From contig DATJJE010000070.1 of the NCBI GenBank assembly GCA_035492455.1, positions 124,001 through 188,000 of the forward strand: 64,000 nt of DNA, read 5' to 3'. The notes under the pieces were generated by a model. It saw only the letters and a program-made list of their open reading frames with translations. It searched no databases and was not told the DNA's origin. A program made the translations under genes and the position numbers. This document shows positions 7,545 through 15,739 of this stretch, in pieces. Position 1 is the first letter of the stretch. Each line of letters begins with the position of its first letter. This stretch comes from Gp6-AA40 sp035492455 (GTDB lineage Bacteria; Acidobacteriota; Vicinamibacteria; Vicinamibacterales; UBA2999).

Positions 7545-8183
7545 GTGCGGATTCTCATCGTCTCTGCGACGACCGCGGAGATCGATTCGTACGCCTCGCA
7601 GCTCACGTCGAGAGCCGGTGTTGACGTGCTGGTGACCGGCGTCGGCATGGTGGCCACAGCCGCGCGGTGCGCGCAGGCACTCGCGCTCGAGCGATACGAC
7701 GTGGCGCTGAATCTGGGAGTGTGCGGCAGCTTTGATCGCGCGCTGTCGCCGGGCACTGTTGTTCACGTGGTGAGGGACCGCATCGCTGAGCTCGGTGCGG
7801 AAGACGGCGAGCGGTTCCTGACGATTCACGACCTGCAGCTACTTGATGACGATGAATTTCCGTTTCGCGCCGGAAGGCTGGTCAACGACGCGCCGCCGGC
7901 AACCGCCGCGCTCGACGCGTTACCCGTCGTCGAGGGGATCACGGTGAACACCGTGCACGGCAACGATCGATCCATTGATGAAGTCGCCCGTCGGTTTCGG
8001 CCGCAGGTTGAGAGCATGGAAGGAGCCGCGTTCATGTACGCGTGCCTCGTCCAGGGCGTTCGCTTCGCGCAGGTGCGCGCCGTCTCCAATGTCGTCGAGC
8101 GGCGGAACCGCGACGCCTGGAAGCCGAAGGAAGCGATCGATAATCTGGGTGTCGCTGCGGTGGACATCGTCCGCGCGTTATGA
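7545..8183 (+). CDS. mqnB: Futalosine hydrolase MqnB
   Basis: MqnB releases hypoxanthine from futalosine, giving dehypoxanthine futalosine in the menaquinone route. The 212 residues show the nucleoside-phosphorylase-like fold: MRILIVSATTAEI, VTGVGMVATAARCA, LNLGVCGSFD, and the late SMEGAAFMYAC that supplies the purine/ribose contacts. The start is a GTG, with no in-frame ATG nearby. The stop overlaps the mqnD start (ATGA). It could be confused with MTA/SAH nucleosidase; direct coupling to mqnD decides for MqnB. Confidence 0.9.
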   Translation: MRILIVSATTAEIDSYASQLTSRAGVDVLVTGVGMVATAARCAQALALERYDVALNLGVCGSFDRALSPGTVVHVVRDRIAELGAEDGERFLTIHDLQLLDDDEFPFRAGRLVNDAPPATAALDALPVVEGITVNTVHGNDRSIDEVARRFRPQVESMEGAAFMYACLVQGVRFAQVRAVSNVVERRNRDAWKPKEAIDNLGVAAVDIVRAL

Positions 8184-9034
8184 AGCTGACACTCGCCTTC
8201 TCGCCGTGTCCCAACGACTGTTTCATGTTCGACGCGATCGTGCATCGACGCGTCGACCTCGAGGGGCTCGAATTTGACGTGCGGCTTGCGGATGTCGAAG
8301 CGCTGAACAAGGCGGCGTTCGCGGGCGAGGTGGACGTCACCAAACTGAGCTATCACGCCTACGCTTACTGTGCGCGCGACTACGTGCTGCTCGATGCTGG
8401 CAGCGCGCTCGGCCGCAACTGCGGTCCGCTGCTGATATGCAAGCGCACGATCTCTCAGGACGACGTTGCGTCGGGCGCGCTTCGCATCGCGATTCCGGGG
8501 AAGTACACGACGGCGAATTTTCTTCTCGGTCTCGCGTTTCCGGCGGCGCGCAACAAGATTGAGCTGCTGTTCTCGGATGTCGAGGGCGCCGTGCTCGACG
8601 GTTACGTCGACGCAGGCCTCATCATCCACGAGAACCGATTCACCTACGCCGCCAGAGGATTGAAGAAGATCGTCGACCTCGGCGAATTCTGGGAGGGCAC
8701 GACGGGCGCGCCCATTCCTCTCGGCGGCATCGTCATCCGCCGCTCGTTACCTGACGATGTGAAGCAGATCGTCAATCGACTCGTTCGCCGCAGCGTTGAG
8801 TATGCGTTTGCGCATCGCGACGCCAGCCTGCCGTACGTCCGCGAGCACGCGCAGGAAATGCGCGAGGACGTCATGTATCAGCATATCGACCTGTACGTGA
8901 ACGACTACTCGATCGATCTTGGTCCTGACGGTCGCCGGGCGGTGGAGCTGCTGTTTGAGAAGGCGAAGGCGCTTGGCGTCATTCCGGCGATAGAGCAGCC
9001 GCTCTTCCTCGACGAGCGGCGTGTGCGCGTGTGA
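8180..9034 (+). CDS. mqnD: 1,4-dihydroxy-6-naphthoate synthase MqnD
   Basis: MqnD converts cyclic dehypoxanthine futalosine to 1,4-dihydroxy-6-naphthoate. The 284-residue protein begins MKLTLAFSPCPNDCFMFDAI, the family signature SPCPND, and has the periplasmic-binding-like fold with TKLSYHAYAYC, GKYTTANFLL and LIIHENRFTY. It is translationally coupled to mqnB upstream and overlaps the DUF2238 gene by four bases (GTGTGA). Confidence 0.94.
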   Translation: MKLTLAFSPCPNDCFMFDAIVHRRVDLEGLEFDVRLADVEALNKAAFAGEVDVTKLSYHAYAYCARDYVLLDAGSALGRNCGPLLICKRTISQDDVASGALRIAIPGKYTTANFLLGLAFPAARNKIELLFSDVEGAVLDGYVDAGLIIHENRFTYAARGLKKIVDLGEFWEGTTGAPIPLGGIVIRRSLPDDVKQIVNRLVRRSVEYAFAHRDASLPYVREHAQEMREDVMYQHIDLYVNDYSIDLGPDGRRAVELLFEKAKALGVIPAIEQPLFLDERRVRV

Positions 9035-9657
9035 GGTCGCGCGAGCCGGCTGCGCTGCTGGTTGTGGGCTTCGTGTTGCTCGTGTGGTCTGGGATTCGTC
9101 CGTTCGACCAGACGACCTGGATTCTCGAGGTTTTCCCGATCTTCGTCGCGGTTCCGTTGCTGCTGGCGACGGCGCGACGCTTTCCACTCACGGCGCTTGC
9201 GTATCGACTCATCTTCGTCCACGCGCTAATCCTGATGCTCGGCGGGCATTATTCGTATGCCAAGGTGCCGCTCGGGTTCTGGATGCAGGATCTGTTCGGC
9301 TTCTCGCGGAACCACTACGACCGCATCGGGCATTTTGCGCAGGGGTTCGTGCCGGCGATCATCGCGCGCGAGATTCTCATCAGGCGTTCGCCGTTGCAGG
9401 TGGGCAAGTGGCTGTTCTTCATTGTGTTGTGCGTGTGCCTGGCGATCAGCGCGTGCTACGAATTCATCGAGTGGTGGTCGGCGCTGATTGGGGGCAGCGC
9501 GGCGGAGGCGTTTCTCGGCACGCAGGGGGATCCGTTCGACACGCAGGCCGACATGTTCATGGCGTTGATCGGTGCAACGGCCGCGCAGCTCGTGCTGTCG
9601 AGGCTGCACGATCGACAGATTGCAAATATTGCAACCTTGAGTCGCCCCATCACCTGA
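9031..9657 (+). CDS. DUF2238 (YjdF-like) membrane protein
   Basis: This 208-residue integral membrane protein has about six hydrophobic segments. It carries the YjdF/DUF2238 signatures YSYAKVPLGFWMQDLFGFSRNHYDRIGHFAQGF (in parts) and YEFIEWW, GTQGDPFDTQADM. The conserved His, Asp and Glu residues in or near the membrane are typical of the family; its function is not known. The GTG start overlaps the mqnD stop. Being in the mqn transcript may be incidental. Confidence 0.85.
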   Translation: MRSREPAALLVVGFVLLVWSGIRPFDQTTWILEVFPIFVAVPLLLATARRFPLTALAYRLIFVHALILMLGGHYSYAKVPLGFWMQDLFGFSRNHYDRIGHFAQGFVPAIIAREILIRRSPLQVGKWLFFIVLCVCLAISACYEFIEWWSALIGGSAAEAFLGTQGDPFDTQADMFMALIGATAAQLVLSRLHDRQIANIATLSRPIT

Positions 9658-9724
9658 GTCAGAGTCGCGTACGACTCATCACCGTACTCTGACTCGGGTA
9701 CGGAGCGTCACCCGACTCTGACTC
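9656..9724. terminator. Bidirectional terminator built from three copies of one 10-mer
   Basis: GAGTCAGAGT (9656-9665) is the perfect complement of ACTCTGACTC at 9686-9695 and again at 9715-9724. The left arm can therefore pair with either right arm, or the two right arms can act on separate transcripts. The block fills the gap between the convergent DUF2238 gene and the B12 operon, and its last copy lies inside the end of the second btuF-like gene. No strong T-run is present. Confidence 0.5.
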
Positions 9725-10499
9725 GCGTCAGGATCTCCTGCAGTTGGCGGATGCCTTCGGTGAGTGATGCCGGGCCAGGCTGGAGGATGTACGCGGACTT
9801 GATTTCGTGGATGCGGCCTGCCCGCACGGCTGGTAACGCATCCCATCCCGGGCGCGAGGCGATCTTGTTCTTCTTCACCGCCTTCCCACACCACGACGCG
9901 ACGATGACGTCCGGCGCCCGCCGGACAACTTCCTCGCCCTGGACGATGCGATCTTTCGCGAGCTTCGCGTAGCGCAGCTCCGGAAAAATCGGCTCCCCGC
10001 CAGCAATCTCAATCAGCTCCTCGACCCACTGGATGCCGGAGATGAGCGGGTCGTCCCACTCTTCGAAGTAGACGCGAGGCCGGCGCGCCAATCGCGACGC
10101 GTCGTCGCGGATGCGATCGAGATCGGCCTCGAGCCGACAGGCCAGCGCCTCGGCGCGATCGCTGCGCCCGATCAATCCACCAACCATCCGAATCATCTGC
10201 AGAATTTCAACGACGCTCCGCTGGTTGAACAGAACGACGTTATAGCCGCGCCGCGCGAGCTCCGCCGCGATGTCAGCCTGCAGATCCGAGAACGCGAGGA
10301 TCAAGTCCGGCCGCAGCGCCTCGATCTTGTCGAAGCGCGCGTTGATGAACGCCGAGACGCGCGGCTTCTGACGCGCCTCCGGCGGCCGGACGGTGTAACC
10401 GGACACGCCGACGACACGATCGCCTTCGCCGAGCAGATACAGCGTCTCGGTTGTTTCCTCCGTCAGACAGACGATGCGACTGGGATAAGGTCCGCCCAT
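9708..10499 (-). CDS. BtuF-like cobalamin-binding protein without a signal peptide
   Basis: This is a 263-residue class III periplasmic-binding-protein fold: RIVCLTEETTETLYLLGEGDRVVGVSGY, DKIEALRPDLILAF, RPRVYFEEWDDPLISGIQWVEEL, ending in LTEGIRQLQEI. It belongs to the BtuF/FepB group but starts directly at MGGPYPSRIVCL with no leader, so it is predicted cytoplasmic or translated from an unusual start. The frame is open for 65 more codons upstream, but that part overlaps the DUF71 gene and is low-complexity Arg-rich, so it is treated as a shadow. It overlaps the preceding DUF71 gene by 37 bases and is last in the riboswitch-led B12 operon. A role in cytoplasmic corrinoid handling is an inference. 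Confidence 0.8.
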   Translation of the reverse strand: MGGPYPSRIVCLTEETTETLYLLGEGDRVVGVSGYTVRPPEARQKPRVSAFINARFDKIEALRPDLILAFSDLQADIAAELARRGYNVVLFNQRSVVEILQMIRMVGGLIGRSDRAEALACRLEADLDRIRDDASRLARRPRVYFEEWDDPLISGIQWVEELIEIAGGEPIFPELRYAKLAKDRIVQGEEVVRRAPDVIVASWCGKAVKKNKIASRPGWDALPAVRAGRIHEIKSAYILQPGPASLTEGIRQLQEILTRVRVG

Positions 10500-11134
10500 A
10501 CGTATGGCTCGACGGCATGGCCGGTGCCGTCCTGCAGCGCGATTGAGTGCGTGAACATCGGGCCCGCGTAGACGCACGAATGGAACTCGCCGTTCTCGCC
10601 GCACGGGTCGACTGACGGCGGCAGATCGTTCAGCAGCGATCGATCGAACTCTCGCCCGACGAATGTCGAATCGAGCTTGCGTGTGTCGACGCACGTGATG
10701 CGTGCGTGCAGTCCGCCATCGATCATCTGCGCCGCGAGCTCACGCGTCGGAATGCCCCACACGGGAAACAGTGGTTCGAGGCCGGTGCCGGCGAGCTTCT
10801 CCTCGCGATAGCGCCGGATGTCTTCGAGAAACAGATCTCCGAACGCCGCGTGCGTGAACCCATTCGTCCGTGCATCGGCGATGGCCGTGCGCATCTGCGC
10901 CTCGTAGACGTCGTTGGGACATGGATGCGGGATGTGCACGACGTGCAGGGGCAAACCGGCGGCGCGAGCTTGCGCCTCGAGCAGCGATCGTCGCACACCG
11001 TGCATCGCGACGCGATCCATCACCTTGTTGATGGTCGTCAGCAGCCCGGCGACGGCCCCCGGATACTGCTGATTCAGCAGGTGCAGCGCCCACGCGCTGT
11101 CCTTTCCGGAGCTCCACGACAGGAGAATCTTCAC
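10463..11134 (-). CDS. DUF71 PP-loop ATPase (Dph6-related), B12-salvage type, copy 1
   Basis: This 223-residue adenine-nucleotide alpha-hydrolase has MKILLSWSSGKDSAWALHLL with PP-loop SSGKDS, FGDLFLEDIRRYRE and the C-terminal GENGEFHSCVYAGPMF. COG2102/DUF71 includes the archaeal/eukaryotic diphthamide amidase; bacterial members near B12 genes have been predicted to act in B12 salvage, as amidating or remodelling enzymes. The start is a GTG overlapping the btuF stop (GTGA). The frame is open further upstream, but the PP-loop N-terminus fixes this start. The second DUF71 gene is at 13791-14438. Confidence 0.85.
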   Translation of the reverse strand: MKILLSWSSGKDSAWALHLLNQQYPGAVAGLLTTINKVMDRVAMHGVRRSLLEAQARAAGLPLHVVHIPHPCPNDVYEAQMRTAIADARTNGFTHAAFGDLFLEDIRRYREEKLAGTGLEPLFPVWGIPTRELAAQMIDGGLHARITCVDTRKLDSTFVGREFDRSLLNDLPPSVDPCGENGEFHSCVYAGPMFTHSIALQDGTGHAVEPYVWADLIPVASSV

Positions 11135-12039
11135 CGAAAAACCTCCGGATGCAGGACACGCGCGAGCGCCTCCGCCGCGCGTCCGACTCGCGGCCCCGCT
11201 GCCATGAGATAGCTGCCATAGAGCAGGTAGACGCGATTGTTGCGAACGGCGGGAACCGACGACAGCGCATTCCATACGGCGCGCTCGCGCTGGACTACCT
11301 CGGCGGCCGGCTGCTCGGTGGCGTGCATTTCAATAATCACCTGCGGCGCCCGCGCGATCACCGTCTCGTTCGACGGCTGCGCCGCCTCGCGTGTGATATC
11401 GCCGAAGGCATCATCTCCGCCGGCGGCGTCGAGAAGTTCGTGCAGAAATCCGACGCCGGCACTTGCGTAGACGCCGCGCAGCGCTGCCGCATCGCGTCCG
11501 ATGACGAGCATCGTCCGCGGGCGCGGCCGTCCGCGGACCCGCCTGCGAACGTCGTCGAGCTGCGATTGCAGGTCGCGGACGACCCGATCGCTGTCCCCTG
11601 CATGTCCGGTGAGACGTCCGACATCACGTATCGCCTGCAGAATGTTGTCCACACCCGCGTGTCGGTACGGGTACACGCGGATGCCGGCACCTGAGAGCTG
11701 ACCTTCCAGTTGCGTTTGCGATCCGTAGACGATAACGAGATCGGGCCGCAGCGAGAAGATGCGCTCAACATCCGGATCGAGCAGTGCGCCGACACGCGGC
11801 AGTGATTTCGTTTCGGGAGGGAAGTCCTCGTAGCTGCTCACGCCGACGACCTGCGAGCCGGCGCCGACGGCAAAGAGCATCTCGGTCACGTTGGGTACGA
11901 GCGAGACGATACGTCTCGCCGCGACAGGCTGTGACGCGGCGGCCGGGGCGTTACTCTGGGCGAACGTGACGGCGCGCGCTCCACCGACGAGAGCGAGCAG
12001 GCAAACGATCGCCTTCAGCTTTTCCGCACGAGCAGCCAT
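11131..12039 (-). CDS. btuF: Cobalamin ABC transporter substrate-binding protein
   Basis: The 302-residue protein has a signal peptide (MAARAEKLKAIVCLLALVGG...VTFAQ) and a class III binding fold: RRIVSLVPNVTEMLFAVGAGSQVVGVS, DVERIFSLRPDLVIVYGSQTQ, LLDAAGGDDAFGDI. It delivers corrinoid to BtuCD in the periplasm. The ATG at 12039 overlaps the end of btuC by 25 bases. The open frame continues far upstream, but that is an antisense-like shadow within btuC. Substrate is inferred from the riboswitch and neighbours, since siderophore binders look similar. Confidence 0.9.
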   Translation of the reverse strand: MAARAEKLKAIVCLLALVGGARAVTFAQSNAPAAASQPVAARRIVSLVPNVTEMLFAVGAGSQVVGVSSYEDFPPETKSLPRVGALLDPDVERIFSLRPDLVIVYGSQTQLEGQLSGAGIRVYPYRHAGVDNILQAIRDVGRLTGHAGDSDRVVRDLQSQLDDVRRRVRGRPRPRTMLVIGRDAAALRGVYASAGVGFLHELLDAAGGDDAFGDITREAAQPSNETVIARAPQVIIEMHATEQPAAEVVQRERAVWNALSSVPAVRNNRVYLLYGSYLMAAGPRVGRAAEALARVLHPEVFR

Positions 12040-13028
12040 AAGAAAAACGGCCCTCCGAGGATTGCGGTCACGACGCCCACCGGTACTTCGACAGGCGCGA
12101 GCACCATTCGCGCAACCACGTCGCAGCCGATGAGAAACGCTGCGCCGAACAGCACCGACGCCGGCAATACGACGCGGTGATCCACACCCACCATCAGGCG
12201 CACCAGGTGAGGAACGACGATGCCAACGAAGCCGATCGGACCGGCAAGTGACACCGCGGCGCTCGTCGCAAGCGAGGCGCTGAAAAATGCGAGCCGCTGG
12301 GTGCGGCCGACGTCCACGCCGCGCGTCGCGGCGATGTCGTTGCCGACGCTCAACAGATTCAACGAGCGCGGCAGCACGGCGAACATCCCGAACGCGGCGA
12401 GCACCAGCGGCAGCGACGCGACAATCGGCGTGAAGCTGCCGACGTCGAGATCCCCCATCAGCCATCGCACCGTTCGATATGTCTGCGTGAAGTCCGCCGA
12501 GTACTGCACGAAAAGAATCAGCGCGGAAAAGAACGCGTTGAGCGTGACACCAGCCAGCAGGAGAACCGTTGTGGACATCGTACGCCCCGGCCGCCTCGCC
12601 AGTGCGTAGACGACGAGCGAGGCCACCAGGGCGCCGCCAAGGCTGGCGAGCGGAATGGCGCCGCCGCCAATGCTGTAGAGACCGATCTTCAGGTCGGCCT
12701 GCACAAACGTGATGACAAGGATGGCGCCGAGCGCCGCACCGGCCGACACGCCGAGCGTGAAAGGTGTGGCCAGCGGGTTGCGGAGCAGGGCCTGCATGAC
12801 GACACCCGCTGCCGCAAGCGTTCCGCCGACCACGGCCGCGGTCAGTACTCGCGGCATTCGCGCAACGAAGAAGATCTGTGCGTCGACGTTGTCGGCAAAG
12901 GGAATGGAGCGATCGAACGCGCGCGCAAGGTTGATGTGCGTGCTGCCGACGAGCGGCGCCAGCAGACACGCGCCGACAGCAAGCGTGCCATAGCCGATGA
13001 GGATTGCTGCGAGGCGCGTCCTGATCAT
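12015..13028 (-). CDS. btuC: Cobalamin ABC transporter permease
   Basis: This 337-residue FecCD-family permease has about ten membrane segments. Family signatures are RMPRVLTAAVVGGTLAAAGVVMQALLRNPLA, GVSAGAALGA and AGPIGFVGIVVPHLVR (contacts the ATPase). It starts by ATGA overlap with the btuD stop. With BtuD and BtuF it makes a type II ABC importer. The riboswitch at the head of the operon supports a corrinoid rather than haem or siderophore substrate. Confidence 0.92.
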   Translation of the reverse strand: MIRTRLAAILIGYGTLAVGACLLAPLVGSTHINLARAFDRSIPFADNVDAQIFFVARMPRVLTAAVVGGTLAAAGVVMQALLRNPLATPFTLGVSAGAALGAILVITFVQADLKIGLYSIGGGAIPLASLGGALVASLVVYALARRPGRTMSTTVLLLAGVTLNAFFSALILFVQYSADFTQTYRTVRWLMGDLDVGSFTPIVASLPLVLAAFGMFAVLPRSLNLLSVGNDIAATRGVDVGRTQRLAFFSASLATSAAVSLAGPIGFVGIVVPHLVRLMVGVDHRVVLPASVLFGAAFLIGCDVVARMVLAPVEVPVGVVTAILGGPFFLWLLVRKS

Positions 13029-13804
13029 CGCACTCGTTGCAGCGGCACGATCGTGAGATGCCCCGCTCGCTCGTGGAACGTGACGTCCGCGTCAACGTCA
13101 TACAACCGCCGGACCGTCTCGCTGGTCAGCACCTCGCGCGTTGCACCCTGCGCCAGCACGCGACCGTTGCGCATGACGATCAGTCGATCGCATACGGACG
13201 CGGCGAGATTGAGGTCGTGCGTCGCGAGCACCATGGTCACGCGACGCTCGCGATTGAGACGTGAAAGCAGGGCGGCAATTTCCAGCTGATATCCGAGGTC
13301 GAGCGACGCCGTCGGCTCGTCAAGCAGCAGCAGCTCCGTCGCCTGCGCCAGCGCGCTGGCGATGATCACACGCTGCTTTTCGCCGCCGCTCAGCGTCATG
13401 TAGTTGCGCGAGGTGAGCTGTGCCGTGCCCGTCGCTGCGAGCGAGGCGGACGCAATCTCCAGATCCACCGGGCCCTCGAGCTGAAACGGACCAAGATACG
13501 GATGGCGGCCCATCAGCACCATGTCGAGCACGCTGTACTCGAATGCCGGGTGCGTCTCCTGCGGCACAACGGCGATACGCCGGGCAAGCTCACGACGCGT
13601 CATCGTCTCGAGCGGACGCTCACCGAGAAACACGCGACCCTGTTGCGGACGCAAAACCCCCGACAGCAGCTTCAGGAGCGTGGTCTTGCCGCAGCCGTTC
13701 GGGCCGAGCAGGCCGGTCAGCGATCCAGGATCAACGGCGGCTGTCGCATCGAGCAGCGTGAATCCGTTGCCGTAGCCGAAGGAAACGTCTTCAGCACGCA
13801 GCAT
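13025..13804 (-). CDS. btuD: Cobalamin ABC transporter ATPase
   Basis: The 259 residues from MLRAEDVSFGYGNGFTLL hold all ABC motifs: Walker A GLLGPNGCGKTTLL, Q-loop VVPQETH, signature LSGGEKQR, Walker B LLLLDEPTASLD and switch ATHDLN. A longer reading from 13927 exists, but it overlaps the DUF71 gene and has no homologous look; the ATG at 13804 gives a proper ABC N-terminus. It overlaps the upstream DUF71 gene by 14 bases. Confidence 0.93.
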   Translation of the reverse strand: MLRAEDVSFGYGNGFTLLDATAAVDPGSLTGLLGPNGCGKTTLLKLLSGVLRPQQGRVFLGERPLETMTRRELARRIAVVPQETHPAFEYSVLDMVLMGRHPYLGPFQLEGPVDLEIASASLAATGTAQLTSRNYMTLSGGEKQRVIIASALAQATELLLLDEPTASLDLGYQLEIAALLSRLNRERRVTMVLATHDLNLAASVCDRLIVMRNGRVLAQGATREVLTSETVRRLYDVDADVTFHERAGHLTIVPLQRVR

Positions 13805-14438
13805 CGATCGTCCAGCAGTCGGAATGCATCTCGCGGACGCCGAACGAGACGTCAAGCGGGGCGGTGAACAACGGAGTGCTCGTGACGAGCGAGTGGTACT
13901 CGCCGTACTCACCACAGGGGTCGACACCGAGCGCCTCGAGCTCGCGCACCGCCTCGATCGTGATGCCGCGGCCGACCCAGCTCTGGTCGAGATGCGCGGC
14001 GCGCGCCGTCACGATGACGGCCGCACTGCCGCTGCCGATGAATTCTTCCACCAGCGTGCGCGTCGATTCACCCCACAGAGGAAGAACGGCCGTGAGTCCG
14101 TGCGCTGCGCAGACGCGCTCGTCCCACGCGCGATGCGCGTCGCCCATGATGTCGCCGAAGATGATGTGCGTCACCCCGAGCGCCACTGCTGCACCGAGCA
14201 TCCGCACGTACTCGTCGGTATAAGTGGCCCAGGAGCAGCGGCCGCTGATGCTCGTCATGCCGAGCCGCTCGGCCTGCGCCGCAATAACGTCCGGCCGCAG
14301 GCCGTGCGAGCGGCTGCGCTCGCCGTCTTCCGCGAACATCGTCAGCGTGGCGATGACGTCGAACTCACTATGTGTGCGGAGGAGAGCGGTGCAGCAGTCC
14401 TTGCCTCCGCTCCAGGAAATGGCGGCGCGCGGTTTCAC
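13791..14438 (-). CDS. DUF71 PP-loop ATPase, B12-salvage type, copy 2
   Basis: This 215-residue protein is first in the B12 operon. It has the PP-loop SWSGGKDCCTALLRTH, IIFGDIMGDAHRAW, VGRGITIEAV and CGEYGEYHSLVTSTPLF, the same architecture as copy 1 but clearly diverged. The GTG start has AAGGAG 6 bases upstream, in the expression platform of the riboswitch, so its translation is the most direct target of B12 control. Two distinct DUF71 enzymes in one operon suggest two different amidation or salvage steps; this is inference. Confidence 0.87.
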   Translation of the reverse strand: MKPRAAISWSGGKDCCTALLRTHSEFDVIATLTMFAEDGERSRSHGLRPDVIAAQAERLGMTSISGRCSWATYTDEYVRMLGAAVALGVTHIIFGDIMGDAHRAWDERVCAAHGLTAVLPLWGESTRTLVEEFIGSGSAAVIVTARAAHLDQSWVGRGITIEAVRELEALGVDPCGEYGEYHSLVTSTPLFTAPLDVSFGVREMHSDCWTIDAAC

Positions 14439-14444
14439 GGGCGT

Positions 14445-14469
14445 CTCCTTCCGGCGTCTCGCGCGCCGG
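14445..14469 (-). promoter_or_regulatory. Expression-platform hairpin next to the ribosome site of the B12 operon
   Basis: Reading the minus strand, CCGGCG (14469-14464) and CGCCGG (14456-14451) form a perfect six-pair stem with a seven-base loop. It is followed at once by the Shine-Dalgarno AAGGAG (14450-14445) of the first operon gene. It lies between the riboswitch core and the start codon, so it is the natural place for translational control. Confidence 0.55.
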
Positions 14470-14581
14470 GGAAAGACAGAGCATCGGGGCAGGTTTCCTG
14501 ACTGTTACAGTGGCGGGACCGTCCGGGACTTGCACCCGGTTCCCCTGCGCAGATGCGTCGGTTGTGGCCTAGGACTATAGC
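14466..14581 (-). ncRNA. Cobalamin riboswitch
   Basis: On the minus strand the leader contains the B12-box core: GGGAACCGGGTGCAAGTCCC, then GGACGGTCCCGCCACTGTAA, then GTCAGGAAACCTGCC. These are the conserved blocks of adenosyl/aquo-cobalamin riboswitches. It precedes the DUF71-btuDCF operon and would repress it when B12 is plentiful. The exact 5' end is estimated from the loss of conserved pairing near the mqnE start. Confidence 0.95.
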
Positions 14582-14607
14582 ACGTAGAATTTTTCGAGCG
14601 GATTGCG

Positions 14608-15717
14608 ATGAACTCCCGAATCAAGGCGGCCGGTCTGGCGGAAATCGACGACAAGCTTCACGCGGATGAGCGGCTGACGTTCGACGATGGTGTCGCGCTG
14701 TTCCGATCTCCCGACCTGCTGGCCGTCGGAGCGCTCGCGAATCGTGAGCGCGAGAAGCGCCACGGCGCTCGTACGTATTTCAACTACAATCTGCGTCTCG
14801 AACCGACGAATGTATGCGTGGCAAGCTGCCTCTTCTGCTCGTTTGCGCGGCTGCAGCCGACTGACGCCGCCGCCTACACGATGTCGCTCGAGCAGGCGTG
14901 GGACAAGCTCCGCCGCCGCGCCAACCAGCCGCTCACCGAGCTGCACATCGTCAACGGTCTCAATCCGGATCTACCGTTCGATTACTACAAGGACCTGCTG
15001 CGCGGCTTCAAGCGCATTCGTCCAGAGATTCATTTGAAGTGCTTCACAGCCGTGGAGATTGCGTTCTTCGCCGATCTCTACAAGATGACGGACGAGCAGG
15101 TGCTGCGCGAGTTGATCGATGCCGGTCTCGATTCACTGCCTGGTGGCGGCGCGGAGATTTTTGCGGAGCGGGTTCGCCGTAAGATCTGCCACGACAAGTG
15201 CGACGCCGATCGTTACCTGAGCATTCACCGCACCGCCCATCAGCTCGGGCTGCGAACGAACGTGACGATGCTCTACGGACATATCGAGACAATGGAAGAG
15301 CGCGTCGATCACATGATGCGTGCTCGTACTCTGCAGGATGAGACGGGCGGATTTCAGGCGTTCATCCCGCTTGCATTTCACCCCGACAATAACCAGATGC
15401 GCAAGCTGCCGGCGCCGAGCGCGGCGGACACGCTTCGTGTGCACGCGGTGGCGAGGCTTGTGTGCGACAACATCCCCCACATTAAAGCGTTCTGGATTGC
15501 CACTGGGGTCGATGTGGCGCAAACCGCGTTATGGTTTGGCGTCGACGATCTCGACGGCACCGTGCAGGAAGAGAAGATCTACCACATGGCCGGGTCGCCC
15601 ACGCCCGAGGGAATGACGACGGCTGAGCTCACCAGACTCGTACGCGCTGCCGGACGTGAACCGCTCGAGCGCGACACGCTTTACAACATCGTGAACATAC
15701 CTGCCGCCGCCTGCTGA
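14608..15717 (+). CDS. mqnE: Aminofutalosine synthase MqnE
   Basis: MqnE is the radical SAM enzyme that joins SAM to 3-enolpyruvylbenzoate, the first committed futalosine step after MqnA. The 369 residues have the cluster motif CVASCLFC (about residues 70-77) and the MqnE-type LHIVNGLNPDLPFDYY. The conserved FTAVEIAFFADLYK, PGGGAEIF, MLYGHIET, and FIPLAFHPDNN follow. The GLNPDLPF motif separates it from MqnC. It is divergent from the B12 operon, with only about 27 bases between its ATG and the riboswitch, so the two promoter zones overlap. Confidence 0.93.
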   Translation: MNSRIKAAGLAEIDDKLHADERLTFDDGVALFRSPDLLAVGALANREREKRHGARTYFNYNLRLEPTNVCVASCLFCSFARLQPTDAAAYTMSLEQAWDKLRRRANQPLTELHIVNGLNPDLPFDYYKDLLRGFKRIRPEIHLKCFTAVEIAFFADLYKMTDEQVLRELIDAGLDSLPGGGAEIFAERVRRKICHDKCDADRYLSIHRTAHQLGLRTNVTMLYGHIETMEERVDHMMRARTLQDETGGFQAFIPLAFHPDNNQMRKLPAPSAADTLRVHAVARLVCDNIPHIKAFWIATGVDVAQTALWFGVDDLDGTVQEEKIYHMAGSPTPEGMTTAELTRLVRAAGREPLERDTLYNIVNIPAAAC

Positions 15718-15739
15718 GTTTTTATAATTTTCATAACCG

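Noticed and set aside
12040..13101. N-terminal extension of the btuF frame
   Set aside because: Overlaps btuC in another frame; the Met at 12039 starts a good signal peptide.
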